From Clostridia bacterium (GTDB lineage: Bacteria > Bacillota > Clostridia > Oscillospirales > Acutalibacteraceae): a stretch of 64,000 bases of DNA. The number at the start of each line of letters is the position of its first letter. Within the stretch, counting starts at the first letter, position 1. The translations under genes were made by a program, and so were the position numbers. This document shows positions 9,072 to 18,400 of this stretch, one piece after another. The notes beneath the pieces are model-generated. The model worked only from the letters and a program-made list of their open reading frames with translations, was not told where the DNA came from and did no database searches. The stretch is from assembly GCA_017517665.1 (NCBI GenBank), contig JAFWYP010000059.1, positions 1 through 64,000 of the forward strand. The letters are read 5' to 3'.

Positions 9072-10820
9072 ATGGGTACATTTACAATTGAAAAAGACGG
9101 TTTTTATCTCAACGGTGAACCGTTCAGAATAATTGCGGGCGCAATTCATTATTTCCGTGTACCTTCGGAATATTGGCGCGACAGACTCATAAAGCTCAAG
9201 GCTTGCGGATTTAATACTGTTGAAACCTATGTTGCATGGAATCTTCATGAGATGCACGAGGGAGAGTTTGATTATTCCGATATGCTCGATATCGAAAAAT
9301 TCCTCGAAATTGCCGAAGAACTCGGACTTTACGCAATCGTAAGACCCGGTCCGTATATCTGTTCGGAGTGGGATTTCGGCGGCTTGCCCTGGTGGCTTCT
9401 CAAAAACGATTCAATGGCGCTTCGCTGCATGGATAAGGATTATCTTGCGGCTGTTGACAGATTTTTTGATAATTTTATTCCCAGAATCGCAAAGCATCAG
9501 ATAACCAAAGGCGGCAATGTTATTCTCGTTCAGGTTGAAAACGAGTACGGAAGCTATGGCGATGACAGCGAATATATCCGATATCTCGCAAAGGGTATGA
9601 CTGAAAGAGGAATTGATGTTCCTTTCTTTACTTCCGACGGCGCGGAGTACCAGATGCTTACGGGCGGAACAGTTCCCGAAATACATAAAACCGCAAACTT
9701 CGGCTCAAGAGCAAAGGAGCAGTTTGCACGTCTGAGAGAATATCAGCCCGATGGCCCTCTCATGTGTACCGAATTCTGGAACGGCTGGTTTGACCATTGG
9801 ACGGAGGAGCATCACAGCCGTGACCCGCAGGATGCGGCAGATGCACTCGACGATATTCTTTCAATGGGTGCAAGCCTTTCTGCATATATGTTCCACGGAG
9901 GAACCAATTTCGGCTACATGAACGGCGCAAACGATTACGATGAATATGAGCCTACAATTTCGAGCTATGATGACGATGCACCTCTCAACGAAAACGGTGA
10001 GCCCACCGAGAAATACTATAAATTCAAAGAGGTAATTTCAAAGTATGCACCGATTCCCAAGATCGAAATGCCCGCACCGATAAAGAAGAAAAAATACGGT
10101 GAGATTGAATTTACAAAATCGGCAAGGCTTTTTGACAATCTCGATAAGCTTTCAACACCTGTTGAATCGGTTATGCCCATGACAATGGAAAAGCTCAATC
10201 AGGGCTACGGCTTTGTGCTTTATGAAGCAGATGTAAGAGGTCCGAGAGACAGCCAGAAGGTAAGACTTCAGGATGTTCACGACAGAGGATATATCTACCT
10301 TGACGGAAAATTTGTCGGAATTCAGTACAGAAACGATAAAGAACCGAAAAATGAGGTCGAGATTCCCGCGGAGGGTGCGCGCATGTCCGTTCTTGTTGAA
10401 AATATGGGCAGAGTAAATTACGGTGCAAAGCTCAGGGATGCAAAGGGTATCACTCAAGGTATCGGCTTCGGCAACAACTTTGTTTATCATTGGAAGAATT
10501 ATCCGCTTCCTCTTGATGATATTTCCGCGGTTGAATTCAATGAAGGCGTTCAGCCTTTCGACGGCACACCCGTATTTCTCAAGGCTGAAATTGATATCGA
10601 CGAATGCTGCGACACTTTCATAAAGCTTCCGGATTTCAAAAAAGGTATAATCATTGTAAACAACCGTGTGCTTTCAAGATACTGGGAGGTCGGTCCTCAG
10701 AGGTCGGCATATATTCCCGCACCTTTCCTCAAAGAGGGCAAAAACGAAATCGTTGTCATGGAGCTTGAAGGCTTTGGAAAATCCGCGTTTATCCTTGATG
10801 ACGAACCCGATTTAGGCTGA
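9072..10820 (+). CDS. Glycoside hydrolase family 35 beta-galactosidase
   Basis: It is predicted to remove terminal beta-galactose from oligosaccharides or glycans. The 582-residue protein has the GH35 TIM barrel at about 8-325 (GAIHYFRVPSEYW, IVRPGPYICSEWDFGGLPWW), the acid/base Glu at 158 (VENEYGSY) and the nucleophile Glu at 234 (CTEFWNGWF). Jelly-roll domains follow at about 380-580. No signal peptide is seen, so it is probably cytoplasmic and acts on imported galactosides. The start follows ACAGGAG. GH35 enzymes of this size are typical of Bacillota; the substrate linkage (beta-1,3 versus beta-1,4) cannot be told. Confidence 0.93.
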   Translation: MGTFTIEKDGFYLNGEPFRIIAGAIHYFRVPSEYWRDRLIKLKACGFNTVETYVAWNLHEMHEGEFDYSDMLDIEKFLEIAEELGLYAIVRPGPYICSEWDFGGLPWWLLKNDSMALRCMDKDYLAAVDRFFDNFIPRIAKHQITKGGNVILVQVENEYGSYGDDSEYIRYLAKGMTERGIDVPFFTSDGAEYQMLTGGTVPEIHKTANFGSRAKEQFARLREYQPDGPLMCTEFWNGWFDHWTEEHHSRDPQDAADALDDILSMGASLSAYMFHGGTNFGYMNGANDYDEYEPTISSYDDDAPLNENGEPTEKYYKFKEVISKYAPIPKIEMPAPIKKKKYGEIEFTKSARLFDNLDKLSTPVESVMPMTMEKLNQGYGFVLYEADVRGPRDSQKVRLQDVHDRGYIYLDGKFVGIQYRNDKEPKNEVEIPAEGARMSVLVENMGRVNYGAKLRDAKGITQGIGFGNNFVYHWKNYPLPLDDISAVEFNEGVQPFDGTPVFLKAEIDIDECCDTFIKLPDFKKGIIIVNNRVLSRYWEVGPQRSAYIPAPFLKEGKNEIVVMELEGFGKSAFILDDEPDLG

Positions 10821-10878
10821 TATTTTTAATTTTAATATTTTGTTAATTGAAAATTTATAATTATAAAGAATATACAGT

Positions 10879-10907
10879 TTGACAAGCTTGAAAAAATATG
10901 CTAAAAT
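10879..10907 (+). promoter_or_regulatory. Sigma-A-type promoter of the PPC-repeat protein gene
   Basis: Consensus TTGACA (10879-10884), a 17-base spacer and TAAAAT (10902-10907) lie 39 bases upstream of the start codon. Confidence 0.75.
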
Positions 10908-10946
10908 GAACTATCAGTTTTTGAAAAATTCAAGGAGGACTAAAAG

Positions 10947-12374
10947 ATGAAAAAAGCAAAATCACTCCTCGCTCTCATTCTTGCAATGCTTATTGCATTC
11001 GGCGGCACACTTTGCGCATTCGCAGCAGAAGAACCCGCAGAGACAGAGGAAAACAACACATTCGAAACAGCAGATGCTCTCGGTGTCGGCACAAGCATCA
11101 AAGGCAAAATTGCAGACGCAGACGATGAAGATTACTATGCAGTTACAGTAGAAAACAGCGGTCTCATAACCGTGACTCTTGCTCATGACGTCAAGACAAA
11201 TGCAGATGCAACAGCATCTTATTTTGAAGTTATCGTTTACGATGCAGAGAAAGCACAGATCGACTCTTTCAAATCAACAGGTGCAGATGCAACAGCTTCC
11301 GTTGATTTCAGCGTAATTCCCGGAGTTTACTACATTTATGTTAAATGGGACAGAGTTCTTGATGACACTCTTGAATATGTTCTCTCTGCAAAAATCAACA
11401 AGGCTGCACTTTTTGAAACAGAACCCAACGACATGATTTCTCAGGCAACTGCTCTCACTCTTTCAAAGAAGGGTGACAACAAGCTTTATTACGGCGCAAT
11501 CAGCGCAGGTGATACAGACTATTATTCAGTAACATTCTCAAAGCCTTCACTTGCATTCTTCGGTATCTACAATACCGCTTCCAAGGCAGGCAGTTACGAG
11601 GCATCATTTGTTAAGGTTGTTGACGGTATAGACGGCAATCCCGTTGAAAAGACCGTAGGTACAATCACAATTGTTGACGGTGAAACTGTTAAGGACAGCC
11701 CTCTCTTCGGTGTTAACGGCGGAACTTATTATCTTAAAGTCAAAGGTATTGGTTCAAGCACCGGCGGTTATCAGGTAAGAGTTTACGCAGGCGATTCAAA
11801 CACAAACGACGAGTTTGAATACAACAACGAAGAAAAATACGCAAATCTTATTGCGCAGGGTAAGGATATCACCGCAAACATTTTCGATAAGACAGACGTT
11901 GATTTCTTCAAGTTCAATGTATCAAACGCTAACGGCGGATACTCAATTACTGTTTCCGATTATGACGGCAAGAAAGACGTTGCAAACGGTCAGTGGTCTG
12001 TTGAAGTTTTTGACAGCAACAACAAGGTTGTAAAGGAAAAAGTAACTGTTCTCAATTCCGAAAAGTATGTTATTGAAACAGATGCTCTTGCAAACGGCAC
12101 ATATTACATCAAGGTTACCGCAGGCAATAATCTTACAGGCGAAACATACAAGGTTTCCATTACAGAAAAGAAAGCAAGCGCAAGCACAGATGATAAGGAT
12201 GACGGAGTAACAAGCTTCGACGAATTCATTGAAAGTATCAAGAAGATTGACTGGTCAGGTTTCTGGAAGAACTTCGAGGGTTGGCTTGAATATGTTAATG
12301 TTATCGGAATTATCAGCGACCTTATGAAGAGCGTTGCAGATTTCATCACAACATTCCTTTTCGCTAACATGTAA
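10947..12374 (+). CDS. Secreted protein with three PPC-type (pre-peptidase C-terminal) repeats
   Basis: The 475-residue protein starts with a signal peptide (MKKAKSLLALILAML..., cleavage near CAFA-AEE). Three beta-sandwich repeats of the PPC type follow, each opening with an E-N-x-x-x-x-A pattern and holding D-x-D-Y/F-Y/F: about 31-150 (DADDEDYYAV), 155-280 (SAGDTDYYSV) and 290-405 (DKTDVDFFKF). The last 60 residues form an amphipathic/hydrophobic tail with no sortase motif. PPC domains normally sit beside secreted peptidase domains, but no catalytic domain is present here. Low Cys and high Thr/Asp fit an exported protein. Confidence 0.85.
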   Translation: MKKAKSLLALILAMLIAFGGTLCAFAAEEPAETEENNTFETADALGVGTSIKGKIADADDEDYYAVTVENSGLITVTLAHDVKTNADATASYFEVIVYDAEKAQIDSFKSTGADATASVDFSVIPGVYYIYVKWDRVLDDTLEYVLSAKINKAALFETEPNDMISQATALTLSKKGDNKLYYGAISAGDTDYYSVTFSKPSLAFFGIYNTASKAGSYEASFVKVVDGIDGNPVEKTVGTITIVDGETVKDSPLFGVNGGTYYLKVKGIGSSTGGYQVRVYAGDSNTNDEFEYNNEEKYANLIAQGKDITANIFDKTDVDFFKFNVSNANGGYSITVSDYDGKKDVANGQWSVEVFDSNNKVVKEKVTVLNSEKYVIETDALANGTYYIKVTAGNNLTGETYKVSITEKKASASTDDKDDGVTSFDEFIESIKKIDWSGFWKNFEGWLEYVNVIGIISDLMKSVADFITTFLFANM

Positions 12375-12380
12375 GCATTT

Positions 12381-12414
12381 TCGGAGCTGTTCATTCGGAC
12401 GGCTCCGATTTTTT
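12381..12414 (+). terminator. Intrinsic terminator after the PPC-repeat gene
   Basis: A 12-pair stem (TCGGAGCTGTTC with GGACGGCTCCGA, two G-T pairs) with an ATTC loop is followed by six T. Confidence 0.85.
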
Positions 12415-12444
12415 ATATAATCTTAAAGTTTAAGGATGATTATT

Positions 12445-13653
12445 ATGGCTTTTGATAAAAATTTCAAACCGGTTCTCAGATTTACTGTTGTGAGCGATAT
12501 CCACTATAAGGATGAACACAGCGTTGAACGTGAAAGAATGAAGAGCGCAATCGAAACCTCATATGCGCTCAGTGAAAAAGAAGAGTATTCAAAGCTTGAT
12601 GCACTTTATGTTGTGGGTGACTTTGCAACAAGAGGCACTGAAGAACAGATGCTTGCATTCAAAGCAACTCTTGATGAAAATATAAAAGAAGGAACAAAAA
12701 CAGTTCTTTCCCTTGCGAGTCATGAGTTTTTTGCGGGAGAAGAAGTTGCTCTTGAAAGATTCGGAAGAATTTTTTCGCAGTCTCCCGATTCACACGAAGT
12801 TATCAACGGATATCATTTTATCAGCGTAACATGCACAAACGGATGTCATTTTGATGATGCAAAAAGAGAATGGGTTGCGGCTGAACTTAAAAAAGCGGCT
12901 GCTGATGATCCTACAAGACCGATTTTCTTCTTCCAGCATCCCCACATTATGGGCACGGTTTACGGCAGCGCAAACTGGGGAGAGGATGAGCTGACCGATA
13001 TTCTTATGAACTATCCTCAGATTATTGATTTCTCGGGACATTCTCATGCACCCATAAACGACCCGCGTTCAATCCATCAGCGCCATTTCACCTGCCTTGG
13101 CACGGGAACTCTCAGCTATTTTGAACTTGATGAGTTTGACAAGGTTTACGGCACCTGCCCTCCGGGTAAAGAGAAAGCTGCGCAGATGCTCATAGTTGAA
13201 GCGGATGCCGATAAGAGAGTAAGAATTTATCCTTATGACCTTATAACTTCAAATTTCTTCCCGTTCACATGGAAAATTGATGAGGCCTGGAATCCCGATT
13301 CATATCTTTATACCGATAAGCGCTACAAATCCGACCTTACACCTTTCTTCGGAGAAAACGCTAAAGCGGAAATCGCCGATATAAAGTCGGACGGATTTAC
13401 GGTTATTTTTGACCAGGCTGAAATTGCAGATGAATATATTAATGATTATAATATATACATTATTAATAAGGATGGCGTTATCGTACGCAACTCAACCGTA
13501 TGGAGCGAGTTCTATTTCTATGATATGCCCGAAAAGCTCAGCGTAAGCTTTGAAGGTCTTGAAAGCGGAGAGTATACCGCTAAAATATATGCAAACAGCT
13601 TCTGGAGAAACCGCTGTAAAAAGCCTCTTGTAAGCGAAAACATTATTCTTTAA
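12445..13653 (+). CDS. Calcineurin-like metallophosphoesterase
   Basis: The 402-residue protein has the two-metal phosphoesterase motifs in order: VVSDIHY (D-x-H), VGDFATRG (GD), LASHEFF in the place of GNHE/D, FQHPH and SGHSHAP (GHxH). The usual Asn of GNH is Ser here, which may weaken the second metal site. A beta-rich C-terminal domain follows (about 280-402). There is no signal peptide. The start chosen is the ATG at 12445, 8 bases after AAGGA; the ATG at 12436 overlaps that site. Substrate unknown. The next gene is a sugar symporter, after a terminator. Confidence 0.85.
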   Translation: MAFDKNFKPVLRFTVVSDIHYKDEHSVERERMKSAIETSYALSEKEEYSKLDALYVVGDFATRGTEEQMLAFKATLDENIKEGTKTVLSLASHEFFAGEEVALERFGRIFSQSPDSHEVINGYHFISVTCTNGCHFDDAKREWVAAELKKAAADDPTRPIFFFQHPHIMGTVYGSANWGEDELTDILMNYPQIIDFSGHSHAPINDPRSIHQRHFTCLGTGTLSYFELDEFDKVYGTCPPGKEKAAQMLIVEADADKRVRIYPYDLITSNFFPFTWKIDEAWNPDSYLYTDKRYKSDLTPFFGENAKAEIADIKSDGFTVIFDQAEIADEYINDYNIYIINKDGVIVRNSTVWSEFYFYDMPEKLSVSFEGLESGEYTAKIYANSFWRNRCKKPLVSENIIL

Positions 13654-13668
13654 AGTAAATAAAACCAG

Positions 13669-13709
13669 GCATATTTCGGTTATTTCTGAAATATGCTTGA
13701 TTTTTTTTT
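13669..13709 (+). terminator. Intrinsic terminator after the metallophosphoesterase gene
   Basis: A 9-base perfect stem (GCATATTTC / GAAATATGC) closing a 10-base loop is followed shortly by nine T. Confidence 0.75.
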
Positions 13710-13785
13710 GCGGATATAATAAAATAAATGATATATTGGGTAAATTTGCAATAATGCATTTTTGATAATAGGGAAGGTGATTATA

Positions 13786-15288
13786 TTGGCAGAGAACACT
13801 AAAATTTCTGTTGAAGAAACCGCTGACAGTGAGAAGGTAAACAGGCATCTGGAACAGCAGAACAAACAGTACCTCAGTCCAAAGCACTACATAGCATACA
13901 TACTTTCGGGCTTCGGTGATACAAACTGGAATTCATTTTCATCAAAAAGACTTTTTTATTTTGCAACAACTTTCCTCGGAATATCCGCAAAAACATGGAC
14001 AACGGCAAGCACAATAAGCGGTATTCTTGACTCGGTTGACAATGCACTTTCAGGTCTGATAATTGACAGAATAAGAACCCGATGGGGACGTGTGCGTCCT
14101 TATCTTCTTCTTACTTTGCCGTTCTGGTTCTTTGCGTCATTTACTCCGTGGGTAATGCCGGAAGGACTCAGTCAGGTAACTCTGCTTATATCATTCTTCC
14201 TTTTCAATTACATAGGCTCAATAGCCAATTCGTTCTATAACACAAGCTATCAGACTATTCTTTATAACATAACTCCGAATGTTGCGGAACGAAACAGACT
14301 GATTGCAACCGATGCGTATGCAGACCTTGCAGGTGTGTGGCTTCCGTCGCTTTTTCCGATTTTTGTTGACTTCCTCAAGGGTGTTCCGACCCGTCATGTT
14401 TATACAGGCGGCGCAATTTTCTTCATTGTGTGCGTTCTCGTTTTCAGAACTTACGGTTTCTTTGCACTTAAGGAAAGAATGCCTCTTGCTTCGAGAGAAG
14501 AAATGAAGCAAATGGGTCTTATCAAGACCTTCAAAACAGTCGGCGCGTGCAGACCCATGTGGGTTCTTATCATAAAAAATTTCTTTGCTGTCGGTAAGAG
14601 TACCGGCGGTATGGTTGAAGAATTTTTCTGGATAAACTGTATGGGCAAGCTTTCACTCAGCTCTATTTCAGGCTTGTTTACGGGACTTCCCAGCTACTTC
14701 GTTCTTCCTCTTGCACCCAAACTTACAAGAAAATTCGGACTTAAGAATCTTGCTGCAGGAAGCTATATGTTCTGCGGTGCATGCTACTTTATCATGTGGC
14801 TTGTGGGTTACAAGCCTTTTGGAGAAGATCATTTTATTCTCAACTTCATCTGGATTGTATTCGCACTTACCTGCTGCGGTGCGGTCAACAGTATTCAGCG
14901 TTACTGCAGCACGGCGCTCAACGGCGACCTCTATGACTATGTTGAATGGAAATCGGGTGTCCGCAACGAAGCTACTATTACTGCAGCAATGGGTTACATG
15001 ACTCTTATTTCAACTGCAGTTGCAAATGTGCTCAGCGGTATCATTATTGATGCTATCCATTTTGAACCTCTCAAGGATGCAAGCGGTATGATTATTCCCC
15101 AGACCGACCCCGATATGCTTGCAGGCATCTGGACAGTATTTGCACTTGCACCTGCAATCGGACGTTTCATGAAGGGTGTAACTCTTCTCTTCTTTAACGT
15201 TCACGGCAAGACAAGAGAAACAATGATGTATGAACTTGCCAAAATCCGTGCCGCAAAGGTAATAGATTCCGACGTAGTTTCGGAATAA
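13786..15288 (+). CDS. MFS transporter, GPH (glycoside-pentoside-hexuronide:cation) symporter family
   Basis: It is predicted to import a sugar or glycoside with a cation. The 500-residue protein has about 12 membrane helices. The N-terminal helix region reads GFGDTNWNSFS, and the conserved inter-helix loop DRIRTRWGRVRPY follows helix 2, which is diagnostic for this family. I favour the TTG start at 13786, about 7 bases after GGAAGGTG; TTG at 13762 and GTG at 13777 are in-frame alternatives but overlap or precede that site. The cargo is unknown; the nearby GH35 enzyme would fit a beta-galactoside but they are not in one transcript. Confidence 0.88.
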   Translation: MAENTKISVEETADSEKVNRHLEQQNKQYLSPKHYIAYILSGFGDTNWNSFSSKRLFYFATTFLGISAKTWTTASTISGILDSVDNALSGLIIDRIRTRWGRVRPYLLLTLPFWFFASFTPWVMPEGLSQVTLLISFFLFNYIGSIANSFYNTSYQTILYNITPNVAERNRLIATDAYADLAGVWLPSLFPIFVDFLKGVPTRHVYTGGAIFFIVCVLVFRTYGFFALKERMPLASREEMKQMGLIKTFKTVGACRPMWVLIIKNFFAVGKSTGGMVEEFFWINCMGKLSLSSISGLFTGLPSYFVLPLAPKLTRKFGLKNLAAGSYMFCGACYFIMWLVGYKPFGEDHFILNFIWIVFALTCCGAVNSIQRYCSTALNGDLYDYVEWKSGVRNEATITAAMGYMTLISTAVANVLSGIIIDAIHFEPLKDASGMIIPQTDPDMLAGIWTVFALAPAIGRFMKGVTLLFFNVHGKTRETMMYELAKIRAAKVIDSDVVSE

Positions 15289-15355
15289 TGTGCAAAATGT
15301 GCTGATTGTACAAAAAATTACCTCTTTTTATATTATAAATAATTATAAAACACAC

Positions 15356-15384
15356 TTGAAATTTATTTTCAATTATGATAGAAT
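15356..15384 (+). promoter_or_regulatory. Sigma-A-type promoter of the giant surface-protein gene
   Basis: TTGAAA (15356-15361), a 17-base spacer and TAGAAT (15379-15384) lie 60 bases upstream of the start codon. Confidence 0.65.
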
Positions 15385-15443
15385 AAGCTGTATTATACGA
15401 AAGTGCGCTTATCGCTTTCAAAGCATTAAGGAGGAAAATGCAT

Positions 15444-18400
15444 ATGACACATTTAAAGAAATCATTGGCGATGCTTCTGGCATTGATAATGATGTTCAGT
15501 TCAATGTCAGTTGCAGCAAACGCATGGACTCCCGCTGAAGAACCTGATGACATTACTTTTACTGTCAAATTCTTCAGAGAAAGTCCCAAAGGTTCAGGAA
15601 AGTGGATTCCCACTGAAAAAGCTGCACCCGGCGATACCGTTAAGGCAAGATTCTATATCAAAACCGGTTATGCCACAAGCGGTGGCGAAAGCTGCCTTGT
15701 TTTCGATAAGGATTTCTTCAGTGGTGTCGGTCTTAAAGACAACGAGCAGATGCCCTTGTCAACAAACCCTGATTACGCAGGTCCCAACGATGATTTGTAC
15801 GGCGCAGGCGAATACGGCCTTGAAGGAAAATCAAGCTGGAAATCAGCCGATAACTTTTTTGAATGGATTGATAAATACTATTGGGCTTATATACTTGAAC
15901 TCGTTGGTAAGGATTATTTCAATACCTACGATATTATTCAGCATTCAATAGTGTATGAGAACACAAAATTAAACACCAAACTTGATGACAGCGACTGGAT
16001 GTATGAGTTTGATTTTGTTGTCAATAACAATGAGAAAACAACAACAGTCGGCAGCACAGGTGAAATAAGTGTTCCGCCATTCTATAACAGTGCCGATATA
16101 GACGGCGAGATGTTCATAGATATCATAAAGGGTAAGGAAGGCGAGAAAAGATCAGACAGAGCCTATAACAAGAGTATGCTTTTGTGGTATCCTGAATTTC
16201 ATTCAAATCCCGGAACGCTCACAACCACAAGTGAAGTTATCTTTGATTTGAACCTTGGTCTTGTTAATGAAGACGGTTCTTATTCGGAAGATAATATATA
16301 CACAATTGAAAAAGGCATTATCGGCACGGAAGCTCAGCTCAGTTCAATACCTAAACCCACTCCCGACACAATACCTGACCCTGATACATTTCCCACGATA
16401 ACTCGTGAAGATGAAGAGGGCAATGAATATGAAGTGAACAAAGAGTTCAAGTATTGGACAGATAAGAAGCCTGTTGAAGGTGAAACACCCGAAAAGGTAT
16501 CGGTAGTCAACTATGATTACGATGCTGTAACTCTTTATGCCGTATGGGGTGAGCCTGCTGCTGATGTTACATATACTCTCAAAGAGTTCTATATGGACGC
16601 TGACGGCAATTATCCCGAGGATGTAGAAGGAACTACCGAAAGTGCACAGGCAGGCGACAAGGTGAGTGCTCCCGAATCAACAGACGAACGCTTCACTCTT
16701 GATAAAAATCTCAGTGACTTTGAAGTTGAAATAGATAAAAACGGCACCTCCGTTGTTAATGCTTATTATGAAAGAAATAAATATAATGTAGTTTATCATT
16801 ATGAAGATATGCTCGGTGCTCAGACCGATACATACTCAGCAAGATTCGGTGCAGAGCTTCCCGCATTCAATGCAAACGGCTCGGATGAACCTGTAAGAAC
16901 AGGTTACACCTTCGTTGGCTGGACAACCACCAAAGATGGAACAGAACCCGAGAATCTTCCTCTTGTAATGCCTGCAGAAGAGCTTCATATTTATGCAATC
17001 TATGTGCCCGGCGAAACATATGATTTTGAATTCATCTTTGATGCCAAGGAAGGTACTTTCTCTGACGGCACAAAAATAAAGAGATATTCATACCAGTATC
17101 TTGAAGAAACCGTTGACCCCGAAGAACCTACAGCACCCGGCAAGAAATTTGTCGGCTGGGATGTTGATGTTCCCGAACTGGCAGACGGTGATATGTACTT
17201 TGAAGCCATGTATGAAGATGTATTCTACAAAGTAACATTCAAGGCTGATACAGACGAAGACGGAACATACGAAACAACAGTTTCGGAGCTTAAGTTCACT
17301 TACGGCGAAAAGCTCTATCCCGAACACGCTCCCGAAAGCTATCCTGCAGATGTATGGAAGCTTGAAGACGGCACAGCAGTTCAGTTTGTCAATGACGAAA
17401 AAACAGCATTTACGGTAACAGAAGATGTTGTTCTTTACACAGTTGGTTCGGATGAATATCCCGCAAACTTCTACTGGAGTGAAGAAGACCTTAACAACGG
17501 CGCAGAACCCTATACAACCGTATATGTTAAGTACGATACAGAAATTTCTGCTCCCAAGGCTCCCGAAAAGGACGGCTACAACTTCATTTCATGGATACCC
17601 GATGCTGAAAGCGGTCTTATCATGGATTCATATGACGGCATGGATTTCTATGCAGTATTTGATGCGAAGGATATTACCGTAACTTATGACCCCAACGGCG
17701 GTGAATGCGCTGTTCCTTCCGCTACAGTTAAGTACGAAGAAAGCGTTACACTTCCCGAAGCAGCAAAAGACGGCTACGAATTCCTCGGCTGGGTAACTCC
17801 CGACGATAAAAATGTGGGTAAAGCAGGCGAATCATATGCTGTTCCCACAGAAAACATCACTCTTAAAGCTGATTGGGATGCAGAAGAACACACAATCACA
17901 TTTGTTGATGAAGACGGTAAAGAGCTTGGCAAAATCACAGCCGATACCGATGAAGAAATCGAAACTCCCGATAGCCTCAATCCTCCCGTTAAGGAAGGCC
18001 ATAAGTTCACAGGCTGGACAGCAGATGGCGTAACAGGAACGGTCAACGTTCCCGCAACAATGCCCGCTGATGATATGGTTCTTAAAGCAACATGGGAAAA
18101 GCTTTCATATGACTTCAGTGCCAATGCAAACGGCGGTAAGTTTGATAATGAAGAGGATAAGATTTCCGGTAAGATTCTCTACGGCGAACCTCTCAATGTT
18201 GAACAGCCCGATTGGACAGGTCATGAATTCCTCGGCTGGGCAAAGGCTGATGACGAAAGCAACACAATCATCACACTTCCCAAAACAATGCCTGCTGAAG
18301 CATTGAACATCAAGGCTGTATGGAAAACAAACAAGCATGATGTTTATTACGATGCACTTGGCGGTATCTTTACAGAAGAAGAAGGCACTCCCGGATTCCT

